Origin: Blastocladiella britannica
Lineage: Eukaryota > Blastocladiomycota > Blastocladiomycetes > Blastocladiales > Blastocladiaceae
NCBI GenBank assembly: GCA_025349905.2
Contig: MU624718.1
Location: 1-28,942 of the forward strand
DNA: 28,942 nucleotides
Direction: 5' to 3'
A program made the position numbers and the translations under genes. The first letter of the stretch is position 1. The number at the start of each line of letters is the position of its first letter. The notes under the pieces are model-generated. The model had not been told where the DNA came from and ran no database searches. It saw only the letters and a program-made list of their open reading frames with translations. This document shows positions 1 through 10,626 of this stretch, one piece after another.

Positions 1-117
1 CAACGTGCGCCGGAAGGTTCGGCAGTGCAGTTCACCCAGTCGCCGAACCAGAGCCGAAATTCTGTTGACTCACGCCTGCAGATTCACGAGCTGGACGAGG
101 CGGATTCGTGTGATTGA
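1..117 (+). CDS. 3' end of an upstream gene (partial, unrecognised)
   Basis: Frame 1 is open from the window edge to a TGA at 115-117 and encodes 38 residues. The peptide is hydrophilic, rich in Ser, Gln, Asn and Asp, and ends in an acidic stretch (HELDEADSCD). The base composition drops from GC-rich to strongly AT-rich immediately after the stop, which is what the exon/3'UTR boundaries elsewhere in this window look like. There is no recognisable domain, and a chance open frame cannot be excluded because only 117 bases are visible. Confidence 0.4.
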   Translation, partial: QRAPEGSAVQFTQSPNQSRNSVDSRLQIHELDEADSCD

Positions 118-320
118 TGCCGTTTTCGTTTTTTTAGCACTTATGCACCAACATCTCCCATTATGTGATCTCTCTTATTTGAATACAATCAATAATGATT
201 GCAGGGCCTTCGTTTATTCAACCATTCCCGAGAGTGCAAGGCGCAGTGCCAAAGTCAACTTTTTTAGTGCTCATGGCATGAGAAAACATTGTTAGAGGCG
301 GCCGCTCTCTGATGGTATAA
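118..320. other. intergenic region
   Basis: This AT-rich spacer carries T runs and AATAATGA/CAATCAATAA-like stretches compatible with a 3'UTR and polyadenylation region for the upstream gene. It also serves as the promoter of the gene starting at 321. A TATAAATG sequence directly abuts the ATG, too close to act as a normal TATA box. I see no gene in it. Confidence 0.4.
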
Positions 321-2407
321 ATGATGCCCTCACCGACCAAGCACGTACCCGCGACCGTTCAGTGGAATCGATTCCCAACGGAGCTGCCCCGCCCGCCATC
401 CTCATCATCTTTGCCATCACCGACTACGCCAAAAGCGCACACGGCAGCAAGCTCCGACCGTCGACCCCTCAGCCTCGCGCTGCCATCAGACCCGGCGGCG
501 CCATTTCCCGATTTTCCCGCCATCTCCTGCGCACTGCGACGAGCGTCCGCGAGACCAACGATCGCGTCGGCCGTCCTCGAAGCGTCTGCGGCTCTTGATA
601 CTGCGGGTGCTGCACGGATCACTGCGCTTGGCGGAGTGCCGGCCCTTTGCCACAATGCGTATCGCTGGGACGTGGACTACTGGTCCCCGCTTGACCGCGT
701 TCCCATTTCCGATTTGGTGAGCGCGTGGCTCGCCGCCTTTACGACCACCACCGCGGACGATCAGGACCACCGCCGCGCAGATGCAATTGCCGCTCTGATC
801 GTGGTCGGAGTGCAAGCACAGCGTGCTGCCGCTGCCACTACCGAGAAAGCATCCGTGACCCTCGCGCCATGGGCACTGCTGGCCACTCTCTTGGCTGGTC
901 CCGATGGGCCCCACGCCGCCACCGCTACGCCTGTTCGCGGGCACCCCTCGCTGCTCGACTGGATGCTGGCCACATTTCCGACCGCCTGGCGCGCGCCGGT
1001 CAACGCTGACGGCCTGGTCTTTATTTGGGTAATCCAGCGCCTCGTGTATGCATGGACGCCCGTGACACCAACCGTGCACCGCTGGGCGGTTGAAATCCTG
1101 GGCAAACGCGTCCTGTTGGTCGCCCATGTGAGCACTGCGGCGATACTCCCACCCGAGCCTGCTTTGACCGCTGCCAAGATTGTCGTCGGCCAACTGGTTG
1201 AATCGTGCGTCCTTGGCCTGTGATAAAATATTCATGTGCAATTAATACTGGATCACAGGGTGCTCTTTCATGATGTACCATGTATGCACCCAAGCGTCCT
1301 CTGGCTGCTTCTGGAGCTCGATCGCCCGTCCATCCATCCCAGGTTCTGTTATAATCATCTTATATGCATTGGACGGAATACTTATCATATCCAAAAAATA
1401 ATGGTACAGCCTTTTGCCGCTGGTCACACTGCGCTACCGCGTCATGAAACACCTTTGGAGGCACCAGCGCGCATATGGAGCAACCATGGGCCCACAGTAC
1501 GCACAAGTGCTCTGGTCCAGCGATCTTACGGACGCCCGTGCGCTCCAGTCGCGCGCCACCACGATTGAGGGGCTCTTGCTTCGCTCTGCGGCCGACAGCA
1601 CGTCCATATGGTGGCGGGAGTTTGCTCAACGCCTGCCCACCAGCCTGCCCCTCACCCGACTGGTCCTGATGCATCTGGCGAAGCGGCGCGCATCGCGGGC
1701 AGCGCGTCAGGACTTTGAAGGCGCCGCGCAAATCGCCCAAGGCATGCTTCATCGGGCGCGGGTATGTAGCTTCCATTTTTATGCTTTCCATGTTTGCGGA
1801 TTCATGGGAACCAACACAAACGCAAATAAGACATTTGCAAACCTTCGTGGAAGTGTAAGTCGATTGGAATTCAAAGTACGTGCCATTCCTTCGTTTTGCA
1901 CTTCCACCGCTTTTCCCGCAATCTCACCTTCTTTTGCAGCGCCATTCCGACACGCATGCGGTCCATGCCGCAGTGGTGGATCTATTGGACGATTTCACTT
2001 CTTTATACCCTGTCGTTGAGACCGAGCGCATCGCCCGACCAACACCGATACCGCAGAAAGTCCCAGGGATTGCTGTTGTTGCGCGCATTTTTCGCATGGT
2101 CGCGTGGTGGACGCTCGTGGGCATGGCCTTGGTGCTAGCGTGCTGGGCCGTGACGTGTCCTGCGCATCTCGAGTCAATCACAGTGACAAAGGGTGCGGCT
2201 GCTCCACATCCGAATCCCATTCGCGCCATCATGTGCCACGCACAAAAGTCACTGGCGCTCCCGCAGGGAGAACTCTACCGCACGGTCGCACTCACCCAGC
2301 CCACCGCGGCGGTGGTGGTGGACTGGATCGTCGGCGTGCTCGATGCGCTCATGGTCGAGGGTGCCTGGGTGGGGCGGGTCGTGGAGGTAGTTATCCTCGG
2401 CGTGTAA
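321..2407 (+). CDS. hypothetical membrane protein (3 exons, 567 aa)
   Basis: I join three exons: 321-1204, 1410-1761 and 1940-2407. The first intron (1205-1409, 205 nt, donor GTGCGT, acceptor ACAG) is phase 2. The second (1762-1939, 178 nt, donor GTATGT, acceptor TTTTGCAG) is phase 0. Both phases match and the joined frame is open to TAG-free stop TAA at 2405-2407. Residues 1-60 are Pro/Ser/Thr-rich and probably disordered. The middle is Ala-rich and helical. Near the C-terminal third there is one strong hydrophobic segment (around MVAWWTLVGMALVLACWAV), suggesting a single-pass membrane anchor. The introns are longer than the usual 60-70 nt here, so two separate genes remain possible. The start at 321 is immediately followed by a second ATG at 324. 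I do not recognise the family. Confidence 0.5.
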
Positions 2408-2554
2408 AAAAATCAAATGCGTCTTCGATTTTCTGCTGGAACTTTCCATTTTTTGAAGCGTCTGAACAGCCTGCGCAACGAATATTTTCTTCGCAATCAC
2501 AAAATTTACAAGTACTGCCCAACGCGCCTTCGCCTCCCAACTTCGAGCGAACGC

Positions 2555-2564
2555 GTTATATACT
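2555..2564 (+). promoter_or_regulatory. TATA-like element upstream of the P-type ATPase gene
   Basis: A TTATATA sequence lies about 50 bp before the ATG at 2610, in a C/T-rich stretch (CTCCTCCTCTTC) typical of fungal core promoters. The 202-bp spacer 2408-2609 holds no gene. Position and composition are the only evidence. Confidence 0.3.
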
Positions 2565-2609
2565 CCTCCTCTTCATTTTAAGAACAGTTTTTTCATTGCC
2601 CAGCTTTGA

Positions 2610-5600
2610 ATGGGCATCCGTGACAACTCGTCGTCTGCCGGTCACAATGCCGCCACCAGCCCCCTAAGCCCGTCTTCCGCGCCGCACGAGGTGGTGTCTC
2701 TGCGTGCCATTGACGGAAAAGCCTCGTACGTTAATTATTTTCCTTTTTTTGCACGATCGTCTATCGATTTGTCGCGTAATTCAATAAAATATTCATAATA
2801 TAATTCCACAGGATCGAGCACCTCATCTCGATCCACGTGCAGGATCTGTTTGACATTGCCTCCAACCCCGATGTCACCGCCGCCGAAGTGCTGGCGGGCC
2901 TGCGTTACCTGATGGTGTACCGGATTCGCGGCGGCAAGATGCCGTCGCTCGAGCTGCCCATCATGAAGCGCCTGTGCGAATCGCTGCTGCTCAACATGAC
3001 GCGCCGCATGCCGTCGGCGTCGCTTCTTGGGAAACGCCTCTCGGTCGAGGCCAACGAGGCGTTTTGCCTGTTTGTGGAGTTTGCGGAGGAGGTGGAAGAG
3101 TTCCGCGTGGCCGTGGCTGCCAAACCCGCGGCAGAGCTCCGCCGGTACCTGCGCATCGACAAGCGCATCGGCAAGTACTCGGGCAAGGAGACTACCATTC
3201 TGGCCATCAAGTTCCTCAACATGGCCCCGAGCATCAGCCCGCAGTTTGCCGACTGGCGCGACTTGGTTGCCGACGACGAGGTCAAGGACGTGGAGCAGGT
3301 CATGACCGAACTGGGTGCCGAGGCTGCTGCTGCTCCCGTGGCTCCCTCCAAGGATCGGTTGTTTCCCCCTCCTGGTATGTCGTCCCTATGTGTATTCTTA
3401 CAGCACTTGTGGGACCCACAACAACATTCGATATAACAGACTTGTACTTTGACCGCACCATCAAAAAGGTGCTCTACATGTTCAAGACGCACCCGGACGA
3501 CGGACTTCCGGCCCGCGCGATTGCCGATCTGCAGGAACACTATGGCCGCAACGAGCTCCCCCCGCCGCCCAAACCGTCCGTCATCAAGATGCTAATCGGC
3601 CAGGTGACCGACTTTATGGTCTTGATCCTGATTGCCGTCTCGATCCTTGAATTTGCCATGAGAGATCCGGTACACTTTTTCATTCCCTTTTCAAATGACA
3701 TGGATCAAAACTCACAAAGAGATATAAAAACAGGACCCTGCCATTGTCATCCTCATTGTGGTGGTGCTCAACGTCATTATCGGATTTACTCAGGAGCTGC
3801 AAGCCAACCGTGCACTCGAGGCCCTCTCGTCGCTGTCCGTCCCGCGCGCCCGCGTGATCCGCGACGGCACCGTGGCCGAGGTGGAGGCCGGCGATCTGGT
3901 TCCTGGCGACGTGGTGGTGCTGGAGGAGGGAGACGCGGTGCCGGCGGATTTGCGCATCATCGAGTCGGCGCAGCTAGAAGTGATTGAAGCGGTGCTGACG
4001 GGCGAGCCGCTGGGTGTGCTCAAGTCCCCCGACGCGATCCGCCACTCGTCGCGCCGCATGCCTCTCGGCGACTGCAAGGGCAATGCGTTCATGGCGACGC
4101 TGGTGGCCAAGGGCCGCGGGAAAGGCGTGGTGGTGCGCGTGGGCGAGTCGACCGAGGTGGGCAAAATTGCCGCCGCCATCACCTCGCAGCCGCACGCGCC
4201 AACACCGATCCAAATCAAGCTCGACAAGCTCGGCAAAGTGCTGGTGGTGGTGGCGTTCCTGCTGTGCGCGCTGGTGGTGGTGATTGGGCTGGCGTACTCG
4301 CGCCCGGTACTGGCCATGGTCAAGACCGGCATCACGCTCGCCGTGTCGGTGATTCCCGAGGGCCTGGTCGCGGTGGTCACGGTCACCATGGCGCTCGGCG
4401 TGCGCCGCATGGCCGCTAACAATGCTATTGTCCGCAAGCTGCCATCGGTCGAGACCCTTGGGTCCGTAACGACCATTTGCTCGGACAAGACGGGCACGCT
4501 CACCGAGGGCAAGATGGGGACCCAGGAGGCCTGGACCGTGGACGGCACCGCGTACCACATTGAGCGGCCCACCGAGATGGACCCGGCGATCGGCGGCCTC
4601 GCCCACCCGGGCTCGACTGAGATAATCGCGCCCGAGGCGATTCCGGCGCTGATGCGATTGACGATGCTGGCGGCGTCGCTGTGCAACAACGCCAACGTGG
4701 CGCCCAACACGGACGCGGACGAGGCGGTGCGGGCCAAGGAGCCGTTCCGTGCCGTGGGCGATGCGACCGAGGTGGCGATGGTGATTGCGTCGCAAAAGAT
4801 GCGCCTCGACAAGCGCACGTTCGAGGCCTCCGAGGGCTGGCGCCGCGTGGCCGAGAATGCGTTCGACTCGGACCGTAAAGTCATGTCGGTGGTGTACGAG
4901 CACCAGGGTAACGGATTTGTGCTGGCCAAGGGCGCGCCCGAGAACGTGCTGGCGCGCTGCACTGGGTTTGTGACGGCGTACCATGGCGAAACGCGCTTTG
5001 ACGCCCGCCCGCTCCAAGTGACGCCCGGTGGCGCGGCGGCGCCGGCAGTGCAACTGATTTCGGACGCGGCCGCGCACATGGCCTCCAAGGGCCTGCGCGT
5101 GCTGGCACTCGCGGTGCGCGCCTGCACCATTTCGCCCGACTTTGACTCGGCGGCGGTCGAGTGCGAGTGGAACTTTGTCGGGCTGCTGGGCCTCATTGAC
5201 CCACCGCGCGCCGGCGTTCAGAGCTCGGTGGCGTCGTGCCAGCGCGCCGGCATCAAGGTGATCATGATCACGGGCGACCATATTGCCACCGCGTCGGCAA
5301 TCGCCAAGCAGCTCGGGATCCTGGACCCGGCGGTTCCCTCGCGGTCGCGCGCCATTCGCGGCGCTGAACTCGACATGCTCTCGGACGACCAGATTGCGGC
5401 GCTGCGGCCGTTCCCGTCGGTGTTTGCGCGCGTCTCGCCCGACAACAAGCTCAAGATTGTCCTGGCGCTCAAGTCGGCGGGCCACGTGGTGGCCATGACG
5501 GGCGACGGCGTGAACGACGCACCCGCCATCAAAGCCGCTGACGTGGGCGTGGCCATGGGCATTGCCGGTACCGAGATCACCAAACAGGCGGCCGACGTGA

Positions 5601-6655
5601 TTCTCGCCAACGACAACTTTACCACCATCGTCACGGCGGTGGCCGAGGGCCGCCGCGTCTTTGACAACATCTTCAAGTTCATTGTGTACCTGCTGTCGTG
5701 CAATTCGGCCGAGATTTGGATCATGCTGCTGTGCGCGGTGGTCAACCGCGACTTGCCCTACACTTCGATTGTGATTCTATACGCAAACATCATTGCCGAC
5801 GTGCCGCCGGCGATGGCGCTGGGCATCGAGGGCCCCGAGCTCGACATCATGGACCGTCCGCCGCGTGACCCGGGCGCTAACGTTGTGGACTGGCTTGCGG
5901 CCACGTCCATCATGGTGCAGAGTCTGTCCATGAGTCTAATCACGTTCGGGCTGTACATGATCGAGAGTCCTGAGCGGGCAACCATTGGCGACCGCGGCGA
6001 AGAGGCCATTATCCCCGACTCGCTGCGGATGGCGCGTGCCGAATCGTTTGCGCTGCTCACCACCATGCAACTGTTCCAAGGGTTTATTTCGCGGTCGTCC
6101 ACGCAGTCGCTGTTCACCATTGGCCTCATTGGCAACCGGTACATGGTTGGCGGCGTGATTTTCTCGTTCATTATGCTGCTGATTGGCCTGTACATTCCCG
6201 GCTTTTGCGAGTGGCTCGAGCTGCTGCCGCCCGACGGGATCATCTGGGCCAAGGTTGCTGGTGGCCTTGCGGTGCACATTGCGGTGACGGAGGTGCTCAA
6301 GTTCGGCCTCCGCAAGCGCATGCGCTCGGTGAATGCTGCCAAGGCCGCCGCGCGCGCAGCCGCTGATGGGGGTGTGTTGCCAGCTGCGGTCCAAGTGGAG
6401 GTTCAGGAGTCTACGACGGCCACGGAAGGCTCGCCTCTGGTGATGCCGGTGGCGACCACCACTACTGCAGCGGCCGTACCGCTGCCGCCCTCGCCGGCCG
6501 TGTCTCGCCCGGCTTCTCCCACCAACGCCTCGTCGGCCGCGGCTGCTCTTGTGGCAGCCATCCCTGGCGCGGCGGCGGCGGCAACGCTTCTCTCGCCCGG
6601 TGGCGGAGGAAAGTACCAGTCGCTGGATGGCCAGGATGCTGAGGACGATGCATAG
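2610..6655 (+). CDS. type II P-type cation-transporting ATPase (4 exons, 1276 aa)
   Basis: Exons are 2610-2725, 2812-3374, 3440-3669 and 3734-6655, with introns of 86, 65 and 64 nt whose phases (2, 1, 0) all match. It is an ATP-driven cation pump. Visible hallmarks include the A-domain loop as TGEP (about residues 392-395), PEGL in M4 (511-514), the phosphorylation site CSDKTGTLT (Asp about 554), KGAPE (about 702), DPPR, MITGDH and TGDGVNDAP (about 892-900). M5 has CNSAE and M6 has NIIADVPPAMALG, followed by DIMDRPPR. The M6 pattern looks closer to fungal IID/ENA-like pumps than to SERCA, so Na+/K+ or Ca2+ transport are both possible. About 230 residues precede the cation-ATPase N-terminal domain (HPDDGLPARAI), far more than is usual. 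The tail after M10 is Ala/Pro/Ser-rich. The loop serine of TGES is Pro here, while the catalytic Glu is kept. Confidence 0.93.
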
Positions 6656-6675
6656 AAAAATACAATTTTTTTTTT
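6656..6675. terminator. shared 3' region of two convergent genes
   Basis: Only 20 bp separate the stop codon of the ATPase (TAG, 6653-6655) from the stop of the convergent glycosyltransferase (TGA on the minus strand, 6678-6676). The spacer is an A run followed by a T run of eleven or more. The two 3'UTRs must therefore overlap and extend into the opposing coding sequence. Confidence 0.55.
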
Positions 6676-8823
6676 TCAATACCGGGTCAACTTTGCCCAT
6701 TCTTTCTCCGAGACGAGGAGCTCTGGTTGCGGTTGCGCCGAGAGCAGATCGTTGCATTGTATCGGCATGCCGACGACGAATCCGACCATGATACCCTGAG
6801 TCATTTTTAATTGAGTGGATGCAAACTGGAAACAAATAAAAGAACACGCACCACGTAAAATAACGCCCATACGGCCGGAACGAGCTCCAGGAGCCAGACC
6901 CAGCGGCTCGATCGGTAATGCATTGCACGCTCATCGATTTGGGGAACGCCGTTCGCATTGTACGAGAGCCGAGCCCGACGCGCCACCTCGGGATCGCCTT
7001 GCTCGCGATGGGTTAAGGCATATACAATCGGCGCAGCCATGGCCTGCACGTTGAGCAGCACAAATAACATCTGGGCCGAAAACGTGAGCAGGGTCGAACA
7101 GGAGCGCCCGATCCGCTGTGCCTGAAGCGCCAGCCCGACAATGGCCACAACAATATACAGCACGTGGAACCAGCACATCCACAGTGAGCATGTCCACGGC
7201 TGACATTGGGCAATCTGCTTGGCACTTCTTGGGCTCGTCTGGTCCTCCTTGGCGGTGGCGGCATCTGTGGTGGATGCATTGGTCACTTTGAAGCGAGCGG
7301 GGCGAACTGCAGACCGGATCCACTTGTATATCGCGACGCATTGAAAGGGCGCCATCCACAAAAAGAGCTGGAGGTCGCGGTTGCGTGCCGTCATGGGATC
7401 CTGGAGCGATGAATACATGGTGTACATGAGCAGCCGCGTTGCAACGAGGTACGGCACCAGCAAAAACAGGAGCAACGGCTGGTGCTCTGGGCGAGTTGGC
7501 AGGATCTATTCCTCATATTTTGGTCAGCAGCCATATTCTGTCAATGGAAAAAAGAAGTGCGCGTACAGGCCAGTTAAAGAATAATGCCAGGAGGGGAAGG
7601 GTGATGAATGCGAGGATAACGATCGGCAAAAGGTAAGCAATACCGCAAGAGAGGTACATGACACGCTGGTGCCACGAAAGACCGGGGGCAAAGAGCGGGT
7701 TGCGTTTGGCAAGGATCTGTAGAGTCCCAATTGCCCAGCGTTCGCGCTGCCGTAGTGCCGCACCAAGATCTGTTGGTACCAGTCCCCACTGCAAGCGCTC
7801 GGAAACATAGGCAGATATCCAGCTGTGCTCTCTTCCTTGTCAGCAAAGAAATCACCAAAAAAGATTTAAAAAAAATGGTACCCATTCGCATGCAAGCGCA
7901 AAGACGTGTCGAAATCTTCAGTGAGCGTGCCAGTCGCAATTCCGCCCGTGGCCTCGAGCGCGGTGCGGCGAAACACGACACCCGTTCCGACGCTCGGTGC
8001 AGATCCTCGCGTGTCGCGGCACGGCATGATCCGCAGGTAGAAAAAGCTCGCTACTTGCCCCAACGGATCGCCCTGGGGCACATTGTAGTACGACTGTGGC
8101 ACCTGCACAAATGCGACCTTGGGCGTGTCAAACTGGGCCAGGGTGCGGCAGAGAAAATCGGGACGGATCAGCATGTCCGCGTCCAAGATCACGACGAAGG
8201 CGCTGCTGGTGAGCCGCAGCGCATGGTTGATGTTGCCGGCTTTGGCGTGGTGTGGGGCACTGGGCACCTTGACGCGGCGCGTGTACCGAAGCCGCGCAAT
8301 CCCCATCTCGTGCTCGACCCACACGCGCAGCGCTTCGTCGCACCCGTCGTCGCACACGAAAACATGGATCTGACTGGCCGGGTAATCCTGCCAGAGCGCA
8401 GCAAGGACCGTGTCGCGAACGAGGGAAGTCGGTTCCCCGCAGCAGGGGATGAGAATATCCACGGTCGGCCACGACTGGAAAAGGGGAGGGGGTAGCACTG
8501 TTGGACGGCGGGATCGATCGAGGACGTGGAGCGTGTCCAGTAGCCTTTTTAACATTTGGTCAGTCCGGCCAGCCAGATCAGCAATGCAAAAGTAAAAGTA
8601 AGTACCAGAGAAGAGAGCTCAGATACAGGATGGCCTCGAGCGCGAAAAAGAGCCAGGGTACTGGGTGATGTGAATGGGACGCGACCAGCTCCAATGTGCG
8701 CCAGACCAGGCACGTCCCGCCAAGAGCAATTGCAATCCATGCCAGAGCAAACTGACACTTCATCGCACAGTCGGATTGATTTAAAAAGGATTGCGTGTCA
8801 AGCGCGCACGCGGCTGCGGCCAT
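6676..8823 (-). CDS. cellulose-synthase-like family 2 glycosyltransferase (5 exons, 636 aa)
   Basis: Minus-strand exons are 8823-8606, 8544-7882, 7822-7567, 7505-6852 and 6795-6676. Introns are 61, 59, 61 and 56 nt, all phase-consistent, and several carry CTGAC branch-like sites. It is a processive membrane GT2 that should polymerise a beta-glucan-type chain from a UDP-sugar. Two TM segments come first (residues about 20-75). The catalytic domain follows with DDG (138-140), DAD (194-196), TED (281-283) and QRERW (319-323), the D,D,D,QxxRW signature of BcsA/cellulose-synthase-like enzymes. The TEDFDTSLRLHANG context is typical. Several TM helices follow, the last (LLELVPAVWALFYV plus GIMVGFVVGMP) formed only after splicing the 56-nt intron. 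No PilZ domain is present. Product could be cellulose or mixed-linkage glucan. The first ATG at 8823 is chosen; 8763 is an alternative. Confidence 0.9.
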
Positions 8824-8967
8824 TTTGTGATGCAGCCGAGTCCACCCATGAGACTGATGAGACCAATGAGACCATGAGACAATTGAGCAAAAAGAGTGAG
8901 ACCAAACACCATAAATGACCATGTCTATTTTCCAACCAGCGGACTTTGGATTTTGCGCTGCCAGACC
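8824..8967. promoter_or_regulatory. bidirectional promoter with GAGAC repeats
   Basis: This 144-bp spacer separates the start codons of the divergent glycosyltransferase (minus) and glycanase (plus). It contains ATGAGAC at 8848, 8857, 8866 and 8874 (spacing 9, 9 and 8 bp) and a fifth GTGAGAC at 8896. The regular spacing near one helical turn could be a cluster of binding sites or simply a short degenerate tandem repeat. Sharing by both genes is inferred from the layout. Confidence 0.5.
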
Positions 8968-10378
8968 ATGTCGCTGTATCATCGCACCACCCCAAACGCC
9001 AGGCACAATGGAACCAACAGAAATAACAACAACGATAATAAGAAAGCCCTTGCGGTCGGCAGCCTGTGCTGCTGCGCCACGGTACTCGTGGTGGTCCTGA
9101 CCGCTGCGCTACTCAACGGGCTCTTGTACTCGGCTGCGGTCCGCCGGCGGGTGCTCGGATCAGAGCGCGTTTTCCCGTTTCTGGCGCCGCAAGCGCTGCC
9201 ACAGCCATCGCCACCGCCAGGAATGGACCTCGCCCACCCGCCGCCCGGCAGCATATACCTCGGCGCATCTGTCGACTGGGACGCTGGTGACACTCCGGCC
9301 GCGTTCAACAGACGGATGGGACTGCCCGTCACTGTCTTTCAGCACTTTATGAACGTGACTAGCTCGCTCAATGGCACCGAAGTCACCGATCTGCAGTACA
9401 TTGTTGGTGCGGTGCGGGCGGCTGGAAGTCGCTGGCTCGCGCTCACGATGATGCCGGCGGCCGGGCTGGACGCCATCACGGACCGCGGAGTGGATCAAAT
9501 CGGCCGAGTCTGCGCCGCCATCAACTCTGCGGCAGGAGTCCGAGTGTTGCTCCGCTGGGCGCACGAAATGAACGGCAACTGGTACCAATACGGCCAAGTG
9601 CCGCGGCGATACATTGATATGTGGAAGCGGGTGACGTTGTCCGTCCGGCGGTATACCAACCAAACCGCCATGGTGTGGGGTACGTGCTGCTTTTTGCTCC
9701 GTCAGTGCCATGCGTTAATCCCGTCGAAGAAAAATGCAAGCAGCCCCGAATTCGCCGCAAGGGTACCCGTGGTGGCAACCAGGCGACGCATCGGAGGTAC
9801 TGGCCTCATCGGACGAGTTTGCAGCCCTCGATACGAATTGTGACGGTAAGATCGACGCGCTTGACGATCCGTACTCGCCGTACTGGCCGGGCAATGCATT
9901 TGTCGACTGGATTGGCATCTCCAGCTTCTTCTTTGGGGCCCCCGGCGGCCAACTCAACGACAATGCGATCCCGCCCCCGACCGCTTTTGCCGATTCGCTC
10001 GAGTACCGGGTTCCGAGTCACAATGCAACCACGTGGAGCATTCAGCAGATGGCGGTGGCACACGGCAAGCCGCTGGCCATCATGGAGACGGCCGCTGCCT
10101 ACTATCCGTTTGCTGTGACCAAGGCCAGCGAGCTCGATATCAAGCAGGCGTGGTGGCAGCAAATATACGCGCCGGCGGTCCTGGCGCGGTTCGATCGCAT
10201 CCGCCTCGTGTGCTGGTTCGACGTGCGCAAGCGCGAGCGCGTCTCTGCCGCGCGCGGGATGCCGGCGGCGTGGGTAGACCGCGATTTTCGCATTTCGCAC
10301 AACAGCACGATCCGCAAAGCGTGGGTGGCAGCTGTCACGGCGGTTGATGCTGCTGCCGCACCACCCGGTGATTCGTAA
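8968..10378 (+). CDS. membrane-anchored GH26-like glycoside hydrolase (2 exons, 449 aa)
   Basis: Exons are 8968-9679 and 9741-10378. The 61-nt intron (GTACGT...GCAAG) is phase 1 on both sides. The protein should hydrolyse a beta-linked polysaccharide. A short Asn-rich cytosolic end precedes one TM helix (residues about 27-56), giving a type II anchor with the enzyme outside. The catalytic domain carries RWAHEMNGNWY with Glu about 200 as the likely acid/base, and IMETAAAYYPF with Glu about 353 as the likely nucleophile. This is the arrangement of GH26 (clan GH-A) mannanases and lichenases. Between them, at 268-280, is an EF-hand-like DTNCDGKIDALDD loop followed by PYSPYWPG, a combination I associate with fungal GH26-like proteins. 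Start is the first in-frame ATG. It is divergent from a cellulose-synthase-like gene, which suggests action on the same glycan. Substrate is not determinable. Confidence 0.85.
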
Positions 10379-10626
10379 CGTCAAAACAAGGGAGCACTCA
10401 TTCGGATTCGGATGGGATGTCAAGGAGGGTCGGTATGACGTCGGTGGCCGGTGGGGAGAGTGCCGTTTATGATAAGCGAAAATGGTAATGATTTTTTTTT
10501 CCTCAACTCCCCACTCCGCCCGAGGTACAAGTACCTCTCGGTCCCATATCCGTTCCTCTCTTTCGATTATCCCAACAAGGACCATATTTTTCTTCATTTT
10601 TCTCTATCCGTACCAACCTTCAAAAA
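10379..10626 (+). promoter_or_regulatory. intergenic region and promoter of the 6PGDH gene
   Basis: This 248-bp spacer has the 3' region of the glycanase gene, a TGATAAG GATA-type site near 10469, a T run at about 10493 and then a long C/T-rich stretch before the ATG. The pyrimidine-rich stretch resembles the promoters of strongly expressed fungal housekeeping genes. No coding sequence is apparent. Confidence 0.35.

Noticed and set aside
5..295. 96-codon open frame at the left edge
   Set aside because: It runs from GC-rich into AT-rich non-coding sequence; frame 1 with a stop at 117 fits the composition boundary better.
1236..1568. Open frame of 110 codons between exons 1 and 2 of the first gene
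   Set aside because: It overlaps the proposed 205-nt intron and the following exon in another frame, is rich in His/Cys/Ile with AT-rich codons, and has no fitting splice phase.
3790..5485. Long antisense open frames (468 and 503 codons) opposite the P-type ATPase
   Set aside because: They are by-products of GC-rich codon bias on the coding strand. Their translations are low-complexity Arg/His/Ser-rich and show no domains, while the plus strand has an unbroken ATPase with all motifs.
8848..8902. Short regularly spaced repeats as a CRISPR-like array
   Set aside because: Units are 7 bp with 1-2 bp between them, far too short for repeat-spacer structure, and the genome is eukaryotic.
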